This document shows, piece by piece, positions 1-5,319 of a stretch of 10,921 bases of DNA; the first letter of the stretch is position 1; each line of letters begins with the position of its first letter. The notes under the pieces were generated by a model. It did not search any database. It was not told where the DNA came from and saw nothing but the letters and a program-made list of their open reading frames with translations. A program made the position numbers and the translations under genes. The stretch lies in the NCBI GenBank assembly GCA_035504175.1, contig DATJSJ010000059.1:1-10921 (forward strand). The letters run 5' to 3'. Source of the stretch: DATJSJ01 sp035504175 (GTDB lineage Bacteria > Pseudomonadota > Alphaproteobacteria > Acetobacterales > Acetobacteraceae).

Positions 1-173
1 CTAAGCCTGGAGCGCAAGTGAGCGGAAATATACAATTCTCCATCACGGTAGCGCTCGCAGATATTGGTCTCGGCGGCCGCCCACAGGCGCTGACTGCGTT
101 TCACACATTCGTCAGCGAAACGGAGCGCGTCCTCATGGCTACCGAAGCAGAGGTGCGGCGCCTCTTCCCGCAT
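1..173 (-). CDS. Unknown protein, 5' part only, cut by left window edge
   Basis: A frame on the minus strand stays open from upstream of position 200 to the window edge. It reads as plausible protein: a charged helical stretch beginning MREEAPHLCFGSHEDAL, then a segment with WAAAETNICERYRDGE and LYISAHL. I chose the ATG at 173 because AGGA lies 9 bases upstream (183-186). An in-frame ATG at 200 would add nine residues but has no clear ribosome binding site. The mix of acidic and basic residues and the aromatic/hydrophobic spacing make it more protein-like than the opposite strand, which is also open. I do not recognise the family. Its base composition is intermediate between the AT-rich island and the GC-rich chromosome. 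It could be a gene carried by the same mobile region as the transposase, or one the island was inserted beside. About 57 residues are visible; the C-terminus is outside the window. Confidence 0.5.
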   Translation of the reverse strand, partial: MREEAPHLCFGSHEDALRFADECVKRSQRLWAAAETNICERYRDGELYISAHLRSRL

Positions 174-293
174 CTTTTTCAGTCCTGACCTAACTATCAT
201 TCTGTCGCGCTTGAGAAGGCATACTGTCTCTGTCACACTTCGAAAAATACTTAACTCGCATGTATATAACTTGTAATTGTATTCACAAACCCA

Positions 294-321
294 ATAGTAG
301 TACAGCTTCGAATTTTGTCAA
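294..321 (-). promoter_or_regulatory. Candidate sigma-70-type promoter for the partial minus-strand gene
   Basis: On the minus strand there is a perfect TTGACA (positions 321-316, overlapping the transposase stop codon), 16 bases, then TACTAT (299-294), in an AT-rich stretch. It points toward the unknown gene starting at 173 or 200 and would leave a leader of roughly 85-115 bases. The -10 matches the consensus at four of six positions. Position and direction fit, but AT-rich DNA gives such matches by chance. Confidence 0.3.
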
Positions 322-1301
322 GTTTGTATTTTTCGTTGCCAATATCCGCAGAAATCCACGCTAGGTCGTGATTGGAGGGCTAGCCCGACAATCCGGCGCG
401 TCTGTTCCCCGTTACTGAGACGTCGGTAATCCTCACGCCACGCGCTTTCCTGGGCATACCGGGCGAGATAGGTCCCAGCCATGTGGTGATGGTGGCCAAT
501 CTCGGCTCGGCGCATCCGTGAGAAGAAGCTCTCGGCGCCGTTCGTGCAGGCACCGTCTAAGCTGTAGGCGATCTGGTGATTGATCCGCTTCATTACATAG
601 CGGGCATGCAGAGCGTTCCAGGCTGCCGAGTCGTCAGCCATGATCTCTGTGCCCTTGGCGACACGTTGCCGAATGAATTTGAGTGCGTCGCCTTCTGAAT
701 GGAAGGCTGCCGGTAGCGTGTGGCCGTCTCGCTGACGGATCACCACGACACATCGGCGCTTGCCGGTCTGATTCTCGGCCTTGCGCCGATCCCTGCGATT
801 TTCCCTGTGGTTTGCCGGCTTCGCGTAGCCGCCGAAATAGCCGCCGTCGATTTCTACGATCGTCCCGAGACCGCCGAGCTGGGCGCCCTTGATCTCTGAT
901 GCCAGGGCTTCTCGGATTTTATGGGACAGGACGAAAGCAGTTTTATATTGCACATCCAAATCGCGAGAGAGCGCCAAGGCACTCTTTCCCTTCACCTCAT
1001 TGCAGAAGATCGCGACAGCCGCAAGGTAGGTTTGGAGCGGCAACTTGTGAAAGGCAAAGAGGGTTCCGGATGTAAGAGAGAAATCCTTTCGGCATGCCTT
1101 GCATCGGAACCGGAGCGAGCCATTCGGCCGGCGCGCCTCATAGCAGGTCGGGCATTCACAATACGGACAAACCGGCTTGCCATCCGTCTTAGGCCACCGG
1201 AGTTCGGCGAATAGCTTTTCGGCCGCTCTATCCTCCATGCGAAGGACTGTCGCGAGTCGGAGCGACCGAGCCTTTGCCGAGAGGAGGAAGTGCTGTGGCA
1301 C
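318..1301 (-). CDS. IS1595-family (ISXO2-like) transposase
   Basis: This is a 327-residue transposase of the IS1595 family, which moves DNA by a DDE-type transfer reaction. An N-terminal zinc ribbon is visible with Cys45-x2-Cys48 and Cys67-x2-Cys70. It is followed by a helical DNA-binding region (about 85-135) and the ISXO2-like catalytic domain. Likely catalytic positions are Asp152 (EIDGGYFGG), Asp223/Asp224 (MADDSAAW) and the Asn254/Glu257 area (TNGAESFF). The C-terminal part with IGHHHHMAGTYLARYAQESAWRED is characteristic of the family. Length is normal and the frame is intact. The start taken here is a GTG; two TAA codons stand just upstream in frame, so it cannot begin much earlier, but ATG at 1238 (Met22) is an alternative. 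It diverges from the DUF6471 gene across a 109-base gap. I could not find convincing terminal inverted repeats or a target duplication, so the element may be degenerate or a transposase-like gene without its ends. Confidence 0.92.
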   Translation of the reverse strand: MPQHFLLSAKARSLRLATVLRMEDRAAEKLFAELRWPKTDGKPVCPYCECPTCYEARRPNGSLRFRCKACRKDFSLTSGTLFAFHKLPLQTYLAAVAIFCNEVKGKSALALSRDLDVQYKTAFVLSHKIREALASEIKGAQLGGLGTIVEIDGGYFGGYAKPANHRENRRDRRKAENQTGKRRCVVVIRQRDGHTLPAAFHSEGDALKFIRQRVAKGTEIMADDSAAWNALHARYVMKRINHQIAYSLDGACTNGAESFFSRMRRAEIGHHHHMAGTYLARYAQESAWREDYRRLSNGEQTRRIVGLALQSRPSVDFCGYWQRKIQT

Positions 1302-1304
1302 CGA

Positions 1305-1334
1305 ACATATCCGTTATTAAACGAACGGATATGT
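1305..1334. promoter_or_regulatory. Perfect 11-bp-arm palindrome between divergent genes (candidate operator)
   Basis: The arms ACATATCCGTT (1305-1315) and AACGGATATGT (1324-1334) are perfect inverted copies separated by 8 bases. The site begins 4 bases before the transposase GTG and covers the place where its -10 element would be. It could be an operator for a repressor such as the neighbouring small DUF6471 protein, or a hairpin in the transposase mRNA leader that limits translation. It is too close to the gene to be an obvious terminal inverted repeat and has no partner copy on the other side of the transposase. Confidence 0.6.
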
Positions 1335-1352
1335 AAGGTATCTCTTCTCGGT

Positions 1353-1381
1353 TTGCAAGGGAAAAAGCGAACACTTATGTT
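1353..1381 (+). promoter_or_regulatory. Candidate promoter for the DUF6471 gene, possibly sharing its -35 with the transposase
   Basis: TTGCAA (1353-1358), a 17-base spacer, then TATGTT (1376-1381) lies 29 bases upstream of the DUF6471 ATG. TTGCAA is self-complementary, so it can also be read on the minus strand. There a 17-base spacer leads to TACATA (1335-1330), facing the transposase and overlapping the palindrome. The spacings are ideal but the hexamers are imperfect. Confidence 0.35.
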
Positions 1382-1410
1382 AGGTTCCGGTCGGATCAGT
1401 GAGGAACCCA

Positions 1411-1647
1411 ATGGCCACAACCAGTCAACGGTGGGCAGACCATGCCAAACGGCATCTGAAAGCTGAATTGAAACGAGCAGATGTGAGTTACGCTGAATTA
1501 GCTCGGCGCTTAACCGAGATGGGGTTGCCTGAGACCGAGGGATCGGTAACCGTCAAAATCAACCGTGGGGCGTTTCCGGCATGGTTTCTATTCGCCACAA
1601 TGCGCGCAATTGGTGCTCATGTATTACGTGTGGAGGACTGGTCTTAG
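1411..1647 (+). CDS. Small DUF6471-family protein, probable DNA-binding helical protein
   Basis: This 78-residue protein begins at the ATG at 1411, preceded by GAGG (1401-1404) at 6 bases' distance; an upstream in-frame GTG at 1399 is less likely. The pattern of a Trp near residue 8, LKAELKRADVSYAELARRL, an acidic/Gly-rich turn (GLPETEGSV), TVKINRGAFPAWFL and a closing AIGAHVLRVEDW matches what I know of DUF6471 proteins. These are short and look like a single helix-turn-helix (YAELARRL as the first helix pair, VTVKINRG as the recognition region). No experimentally proven function is known to me. It is transcribed away from the IS1595 transposase, with a palindrome between the two genes, so a role as regulator or accessory of that element is a reasonable guess. 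The end of the gene overlaps the reading frame of the next gene if that one starts at 1581. Confidence 0.75.
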   Translation: MATTSQRWADHAKRHLKAELKRADVSYAELARRLTEMGLPETEGSVTVKINRGAFPAWFLFATMRAIGAHVLRVEDWS

Positions 1648-2444
1648 TAATTGTGGTAGTTATACTATCCTATAGCTGCAATGAGACCTACGCTCAAAAC
1701 GAGACAGAGCACTCCACCGACCAAATAAATACATGGCCTATCTCTGTTATCAGCGATATTTATAAGTATTCCTGTAGTAACCCACAGAACTCCGAGCAGG
1801 AAAATCTCTGCATAGAGCGGTACGCCATGAAGGCTGCAAAGAAAGAAGCTACTTGGTCGGAATGGACATTCTTTGTCGGATTCTGCGGCACAACTGTCAT
1901 AGCTATTACATTGTGGTTCACTCGCCGCTCTGCTAATGCTGCTCATAGAGCTGCTCTGGTTCTCCCTACCATAGAAGCGGCGCACGTATTCATTGTTCCT
2001 AACGAAAATACTGTTGGAATCTCCATGAATTATGGATTTGGAGATGGTATACGAATGGGGTACATGAATGAAACGGATACTCCAACGGTAACTTTTTATG
2101 TTCAAAATCTCGGCAAAACTCCCGCTATGGTAAACTCCATTTTCGCAAAAATAGAGATTGGAAGGAAACCGACCGATACTAGCTTGGTTGCTGATGAAAT
2201 AGTTATAAGCGATATATTCATAGCTTCCGATGGTGGAAGAACAGGAGACATCTATGTATCTGGAAGAAAATTCGTCCCTGGGGATAAAATACCCTGGATG
2301 AATGATCAGATCTTTCTCTGGTTTATAGGCCGTGTTATGTATAAGGATATTTTTAACAATTCTCGTTGTACTACCTTCTGTTGGAGATATGACAAAACTC
2401 ATTGTTTCGCCCCGTACGGGGATAAAGGCAATGAACGAAATTAA
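1581..2444 (+). CDS. Membrane-anchored protein of unknown function, AT-rich gene
   Basis: This 287-residue protein has a hydrophobic N-terminal segment (about 19-33, VLVIVVVILS) after a short basic region, resembling a signal peptide or anchor. A short Cys-containing extracytoplasmic segment follows (Cys65, Cys77; the stretch around ENLCIERYAMKAAKKEA), then a second membrane segment (94-113), then a basic ARG/ALA-rich turn and a soluble C-terminal domain of about 155 residues. The layout and the phrases NLGKTPAMV and YKDIF resemble a widespread group of uncharacterised proteobacterial proteins with one or two membrane spans and a beta-rich tail. Function is unknown. The ATG at 1581 overlaps the DUF6471 gene by 67 bases. 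A GTG at 1653, 15 bases after GGAGGA (1632-1637), would avoid the overlap but loses the basic N-terminus. The gene is about 40-45% GC by eye, against about 70% further right, a clear sign of foreign origin. Confidence 0.7.
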   Translation: MVSIRHNARNWCSCITCGGLVLVIVVVILSYSCNETYAQNETEHSTDQINTWPISVISDIYKYSCSNPQNSEQENLCIERYAMKAAKKEATWSEWTFFVGFCGTTVIAITLWFTRRSANAAHRAALVLPTIEAAHVFIVPNENTVGISMNYGFGDGIRMGYMNETDTPTVTFYVQNLGKTPAMVNSIFAKIEIGRKPTDTSLVADEIVISDIFIASDGGRTGDIYVSGRKFVPGDKIPWMNDQIFLWFIGRVMYKDIFNNSRCTTFCWRYDKTHCFAPYGDKGNERN

Positions 2445-2859
2445 GAAAATGAACCACCAGTTTCGTTGATACGCTTTTGTGAACGTCTTACGATGGTGGT
2501 GGGTGCTACATAATACCGGAATCTCCGACGGCGTGAATCATGGTCTGAAAACCAATCACTAGAGCCGGATCACCCGGCACGGTCAGCGTGTTTCTGCTTC
2601 AGCCCGGGATCGCTCTGACCGTGCGGCGCGATCGCGATCGAGTCGCTGCCTTTCGGACGACGAATTCACCCGCGCCGCGGAGTCCGGGCCCGCCGGCTCC
2701 GCGCCATCGGCTGCGCCGGGAGCCGCGGCACCCGTCGGGGAAGGTTACAGAGCGGCGCTTGCGTCGGCAGCGGGGACCTGTATTCACCCCGCTACTGCCG
2801 GTCCCGCCGCCCGGTGGCGGGCCGGGAAGGGATGCCGCGTCGATGCATGGGATGCGCTC
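2445..2859. other. 415-bp intergenic region: island edge, repeat copy and structured tonB leader
   Basis: No convincing gene is seen here. The first 90 bases are AT-rich and belong to the island. At about 2530 the composition switches sharply to GC-rich DNA. From 2536 a short repeat begins that recurs after tonB, and from about 2730 the sequence is dense in stem-loops. The tonB reading frame is open back to a TAG at 2560-2562, but the upstream part has no ATG or GTG and looks non-coding. Confidence 0.6.
2536..2624. repeat. Intergenic repeat copy A, with hairpin
   Basis: The head AATCATGGTCTGAAAAC (2536-2552) matches copy B (4226-4242) at 16 of 17 bases. A looser match continues through GGATC and GGTCAG to about 2586. 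Copy A also has perfect inverted arms GCACGGTCAG (2577-2586) and CTGACCGTGC (2615-2624) with a 28-base loop. It looks like a REP- or MITE-like intergenic element as found in many alphaproteobacteria. It lies just inside the GC-rich side of the island boundary. Confidence 0.55.
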
Positions 2860-2876
2860 TTGCCGGGACTGACCCT
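2736..2876 (+). promoter_or_regulatory. Structured tonB leader, possible divergent cobalamin-type riboswitch
   Basis: The leader contains in order: GGGGAA (2737-2742); a stem of CGGCAG+CGGGG (2765-2775) with CCCCG (2787-2791) and CTGCCG (2795-2800); CCCCGCTACTG (2787-2797); a hairpin with CCCGCC (2803-2808) and GGCGGG (2816-2821); GCCGGGAAGG (2821-2830); and GCCGGGACTGACC (2862-2874). Cobalamin riboswitches have AGGGAA, then CCCCGCAACTG, then GGGAAGG, then a GCCAGGAGACC box, in that order, and often control TonB-dependent uptake genes. The resemblance is partial: the usual GGTG-AA-TCCG loop and CCACTGG are not seen. A structured leader is well supported; the riboswitch identity is only a suggestion. 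Confidence 0.25.
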
Positions 2877-4188
2877 CCGGCCGCCGGATGCTGCGGTGCT
2901 GGACCCGGGCTGGGGCGCGCCGCCCGACGCGAGGCCGGATGCCGGCCGCCGGCGTGGCCGGCTGGGGCCGATGCTGGCGGGCTCGGTGCTGCTGCACCTG
3001 CTGGTGCTGGCACTGTTGCTGATCACGCTGCACCGGCGTCACCAGCGCGAGGAATGGCTGCCGCCGCCGTCGGTGGCGATGGTGTTCGAATCCGGCGGCG
3101 CCCGCACGCCGACCGTGCCGGAGCCGACGCCGCAGGCCTCACCGACTGCGCCGCCGACGCCCGAGGCCGCCCGGCCGACCCCGACGCCGCCCGAACAGGC
3201 GCCGCTGCCGGTGCCGCCGGTACCCCCGGCGCCGTCGCCGCCGGAAGCCGCACCCTCGCCGCCACCGACGGCACCCGTGCCGCAACCGGCGGCGCCATCG
3301 ACCTCGCCGTCGCCGCCCGTGCCACGGGCTCCGACGCCGCCGGCGCCACCCGTGCCGCGTGCTCCGACGCCCCCGGCCCCGACCGCCGCGCCTGCCCCTG
3401 CCGCGTCCGCACCGACCGTCGCACCGGCGCCGCCCGCGACGCGGGCGACCGCCCCGCCGCGCGTGTCGGCACCGCCGGTTCCAACCGCGCCACCGACGGC
3501 GTCGACCGTGCCGGTGCCGCCGCCCGAGGCGTTGCCGCGTCAGGCGGCGCCGGCGGCGCCCCGCGAGGCGCCGATACCGCTGCCGCCGGTGCCGCTACCC
3601 ACCCCACCCGTGCCGAGCGTGCCGCAGGCCCGGCAGCCCCCGGCGCAACCCGCACCGGCGAAGCCGCAGGCGCCGCCGGAGATCCGGCTGCAGGGGCCGC
3701 TGCTCGACCTGCCGCAGGCGCCGCCCCTGCCGCTGGCCCCGCCGATGCCGGCGCCGGCGCCGCCGCGGCACGCCGCGCGACAGCCGCGCCGCACGGCCCG
3801 ACCCTTCGCCTCGCTGTCGGCGCCGATGAATTTCTCCTACGGGCCGGCCAATCGCGGCGCCTATTCGCCGGAGCACCGCTCCGACATCAGCTCCCGCGAC
3901 GCCAGCCCGGACTGGCTCAATCTGCTCAGCGCCTGGATGAACCGGCACAGCTTCTATCCGGAAGAGGCGCGTGACGCCGGCGAGCAGGGCACGGTGGAGC
4001 TCGAGATCGTGGTGAGCCGGGACGGGCGGGTGCGATCGCTCGAAATGCAGGGCAGTTCCGGATCGCAGTGGCTGGATCTCGCGGCGCAGGGGCTGTTCCG
4101 CAACGCGCGCCTGCCGCCTTTCCCGGACGAGGGCAGTCCGCCGCAGGTCACGGTCGATCTGAACCTGCACTACATCCTGGTGCGCTAG
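2860..4188 (+). CDS. tonB: TonB energy-transducing protein with long proline-rich spacer
   Basis: TonB links the inner-membrane proton gradient (through ExbB/ExbD) to outer-membrane receptors for iron complexes, vitamin B12 or sugars. A basic stretch (RRRGR) precedes one membrane anchor, about residues 38-55, containing the Ser-x3-His signature (SVLLH). Then comes a proline/alanine-rich periplasmic spacer of about 250 residues, and the C-terminal TonB domain from about 360. That domain shows FYPEEARDAGEQG (365 on), the DGRV turn, SSGSQWLDLAAQ and LPPFPDEG. At up to 442 residues it is much longer than E. coli TonB, mostly because of the spacer, which has a 33-base tandem duplication. The start is uncertain: TTG at 2860 (GGGA 7 bases upstream), GTG at 2896 or ATG at 2971. 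A start at 2896 keeps the basic N-terminus and would leave the structured leader free. No exbB, exbD or receptor gene is in view, so it is an orphan here. Confidence 0.9.
   Translation: MPGLTLRPPDAAVLDPGWGAPPDARPDAGRRRGRLGPMLAGSVLLHLLVLALLLITLHRRHQREEWLPPPSVAMVFESGGARTPTVPEPTPQASPTAPPTPEAARPTPTPPEQAPLPVPPVPPAPSPPEAAPSPPPTAPVPQPAAPSTSPSPPVPRAPTPPAPPVPRAPTPPAPTAAPAPAASAPTVAPAPPATRATAPPRVSAPPVPTAPPTASTVPVPPPEALPRQAAPAAPREAPIPLPPVPLPTPPVPSVPQARQPPAQPAPAKPQAPPEIRLQGPLLDLPQAPPLPLAPPMPAPAPPRHAARQPRRTARPFASLSAPMNFSYGPANRGAYSPEHRSDISSRDASPDWLNLLSAWMNRHSFYPEEARDAGEQGTVELEIVVSRDGRVRSLEMQGSSGSQWLDLAAQGLFRNARLPPFPDEGSPPQVTVDLNLHYILVR
3316..3381 (+). repeat. Two tandem 33-bp copies inside the tonB proline-rich region
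   Basis: The units 3316-3348 and 3349-3381 match at 28 of 33 bases, and both encode PVPRAPTPPAP. The differences are scattered, mostly at third positions, so the duplication is not recent. Such duplications are how TonB spacers change length. Confidence 0.75.
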
Positions 4189-4225
4189 GCCGTGATCGCC
4201 CCGGGGGGGAACCGCCGAAGGCGCA

Positions 4226-4292
4226 AATCATGCTCTGAAAACAGCAGGCTGGACCAGGATCGCCGGTGCGGGTCAGAGCAATCCTGGGCCAG
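4226..4292. repeat. Intergenic repeat copy B, with hairpin
   Basis: AATCATGCTCTGAAAAC (4226-4242) repeats the head of copy A. It is followed by inverted arms CTGGACCAGGAT (4249-4260) and ATCCTGGGCCAG (4281-4292), matching at 11 of 12 positions with a 20-base loop. It starts 38 bases after the tonB stop codon. No T-run follows, so it is not a standard intrinsic terminator, but it could still limit read-through or protect the tonB mRNA 3' end. Confidence 0.55.
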
Positions 4293-4320
4293 TTGTGGCG
4301 CGGCGATGCACGCCTGCAAA

Positions 4321-4338
4321 GGATTCTGGTCCTAATCC
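4321..4338. promoter_or_regulatory. Candidate operator upstream of the TetR-family gene
   Basis: GGATT (4321-4325) and AATCC (4334-4338) form an 18-bp inverted repeat, about 50 bases before the likely TetR start at 4389. TetR proteins commonly repress themselves through inverted repeats of this size. The arms are short, so this is a weak prediction. Confidence 0.25.
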
Positions 4339-4388
4339 CACCGCCCGACTATGGTCCGGCCCGTCGCCGGCAGCCGGGAAATCGCAGC

Positions 4389-5228
4389 ATGGACGGGAAC
4401 GATTCGGGGCAGGACAGCGCGGCGCGCGACGGGCGGCGGCCACGTCGGTGCTGGGACCTGCGGCCGCGGCAGACGAAGCAGGCGGCGCTGATCGCGGCGG
4501 GCATCCGGATGCTTGCGCGCGACGGGCTCGGCCAGCTCTCGATCCGCGGCGTGATGCGTGAGGCAGGGCTGGGCGAAGCGCTGTTCCATCGCTGGTACAG
4601 CGGCCAGGAGGCGTTCCTCGCCGATCTCTGTTCGCACGCCTTCACCCCGATCCTGCGCGCGGTCGAGGCGGCGGACCGGCCGGAGCTGGCGCCGCGCGCG
4701 CGACTTGAGGCGCTCGCCGTGGCATTGGCGGCGGCGCTGGCGGCGGATCCGGCGGCGCATCGGGTGCTGCTGATCGGGCTCGCGGTGCTGCCCGGCTCGT
4801 TGCTCGAGGGCGACGTGATGACCCGGCTGCGCTGGCTGTCGGCGCTGTTCGAGGCGGCGCTGGAGGAGGCGGTTCCGGATCTCGCGGCGCATCGCGACAT
4901 CTCATCGAGCGCCGCCTTCGCGCTGTTCCGGATGCTGATCGCCCGGCCGCTGCTCGCTGCCCCTGGCGAGGCCGGGTTCGGTCAGGACGCGGCCCGTTTC
5001 GCGGCGGTCGCGGCGACGGCGAGCGCCGGGGCGGCGCTGCGGGCGCGGCTGGCGACGGCCGCGGTGGCCGAGGTTGCGGCCGGGACCCGGGTTGGCGTCG
5101 TGCCGCGACCGGCGCGGCGACGTCGAGCGGCGGCGGCGCCGAAGCCTGTGGCCGCGCGCAAGCTGGCGCGCAAGCCCCGGCCACGCGGGCGTGGAGCGGC
5201 GGGTCGGGGTCGCGGCGTCGCCCGCTGA
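4389..5228 (+). CDS. TetR/AcrR-family transcriptional regulator with basic C-terminal tail
   Basis: This is a 279-residue regulator. A basic N-terminal arm precedes the TetR helix-turn-helix at about residues 29-78: QAALIAAGIRMLARDGLGQLSIRGVMREAGLGEALFHRWYSG, split as helix 1, helix 2 and recognition helix, then QEAFLADL as helix 4. The helical ligand-binding part follows to about 235 and is rich in Ala and Leu. I took ATG 4389, with GGGAA about 9 bases upstream, rather than the open frame's first ATG at 4266, which would run through the repeat hairpin and add 41 residues of non-TetR sequence. The last 40 residues contain 16 Arg/Lys and no acidic residues, in an Ala/Pro/Gly-rich context like the tails of bacterial histone H1-like proteins. 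That is unusual for TetR proteins and may add non-specific DNA binding. Its target is unknown; tonB is the nearest upstream gene on the same strand. The next gene converges on it after 91 bases. Confidence 0.85.
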   Translation: MDGNDSGQDSAARDGRRPRRCWDLRPRQTKQAALIAAGIRMLARDGLGQLSIRGVMREAGLGEALFHRWYSGQEAFLADLCSHAFTPILRAVEAADRPELAPRARLEALAVALAAALAADPAAHRVLLIGLAVLPGSLLEGDVMTRLRWLSALFEAALEEAVPDLAAHRDISSSAAFALFRMLIARPLLAAPGEAGFGQDAARFAAVAATASAGAALRARLATAAVAEVAAGTRVGVVPRPARRRRAAAAPKPVAARKLARKPRPRGRGAAGRGRGVAR

Positions 5229-5319
5229 TCCGGGATCGCCCGACCGACCAGGTCCGGGCCGGATGCGGTGCAGGTACGAAGTGCGGCGGCGTTGATTCGC
5301 AGTGCGCACGCGGCGCCGC

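Noticed and set aside
188..1385. ACCTAAC (188-194) and its inverse GTTAGGT (1379-1385) as terminal inverted repeats of the transposon
   Set aside because: Only seven bases match, the flanking bases diverge and there is no target duplication. One such match is expected by chance between two regions of this size.
288..1412. Direct 8-bp copies AACCCAAT at 288-295 and 1405-1412, as a possible target duplication of the IS1595 element
   Set aside because: The size fits the family, but the sequences just inside the two copies are not inverted repeats of each other. The right copy also overlaps the DUF6471 start codon, so chance is more likely.
1665..2402. A 245-codon minus-strand frame opposite the membrane protein
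   Set aside because: It lacks coherent domains, while the plus strand has a signal segment, a membrane span and family-like motifs.
2814..3974. Alternative frames over the tonB proline-rich region, Ala/Gly- or Arg-rich proteins on both strands
   Set aside because: They are low-complexity by-products of repeated CCG/GCC codons; only the frame with the membrane anchor and TonB C-terminal domain is coherent.
4249..4292. Intrinsic terminator after tonB
   Set aside because: A good stem is present but no T-run follows, so it is recorded as part of the repeat instead.
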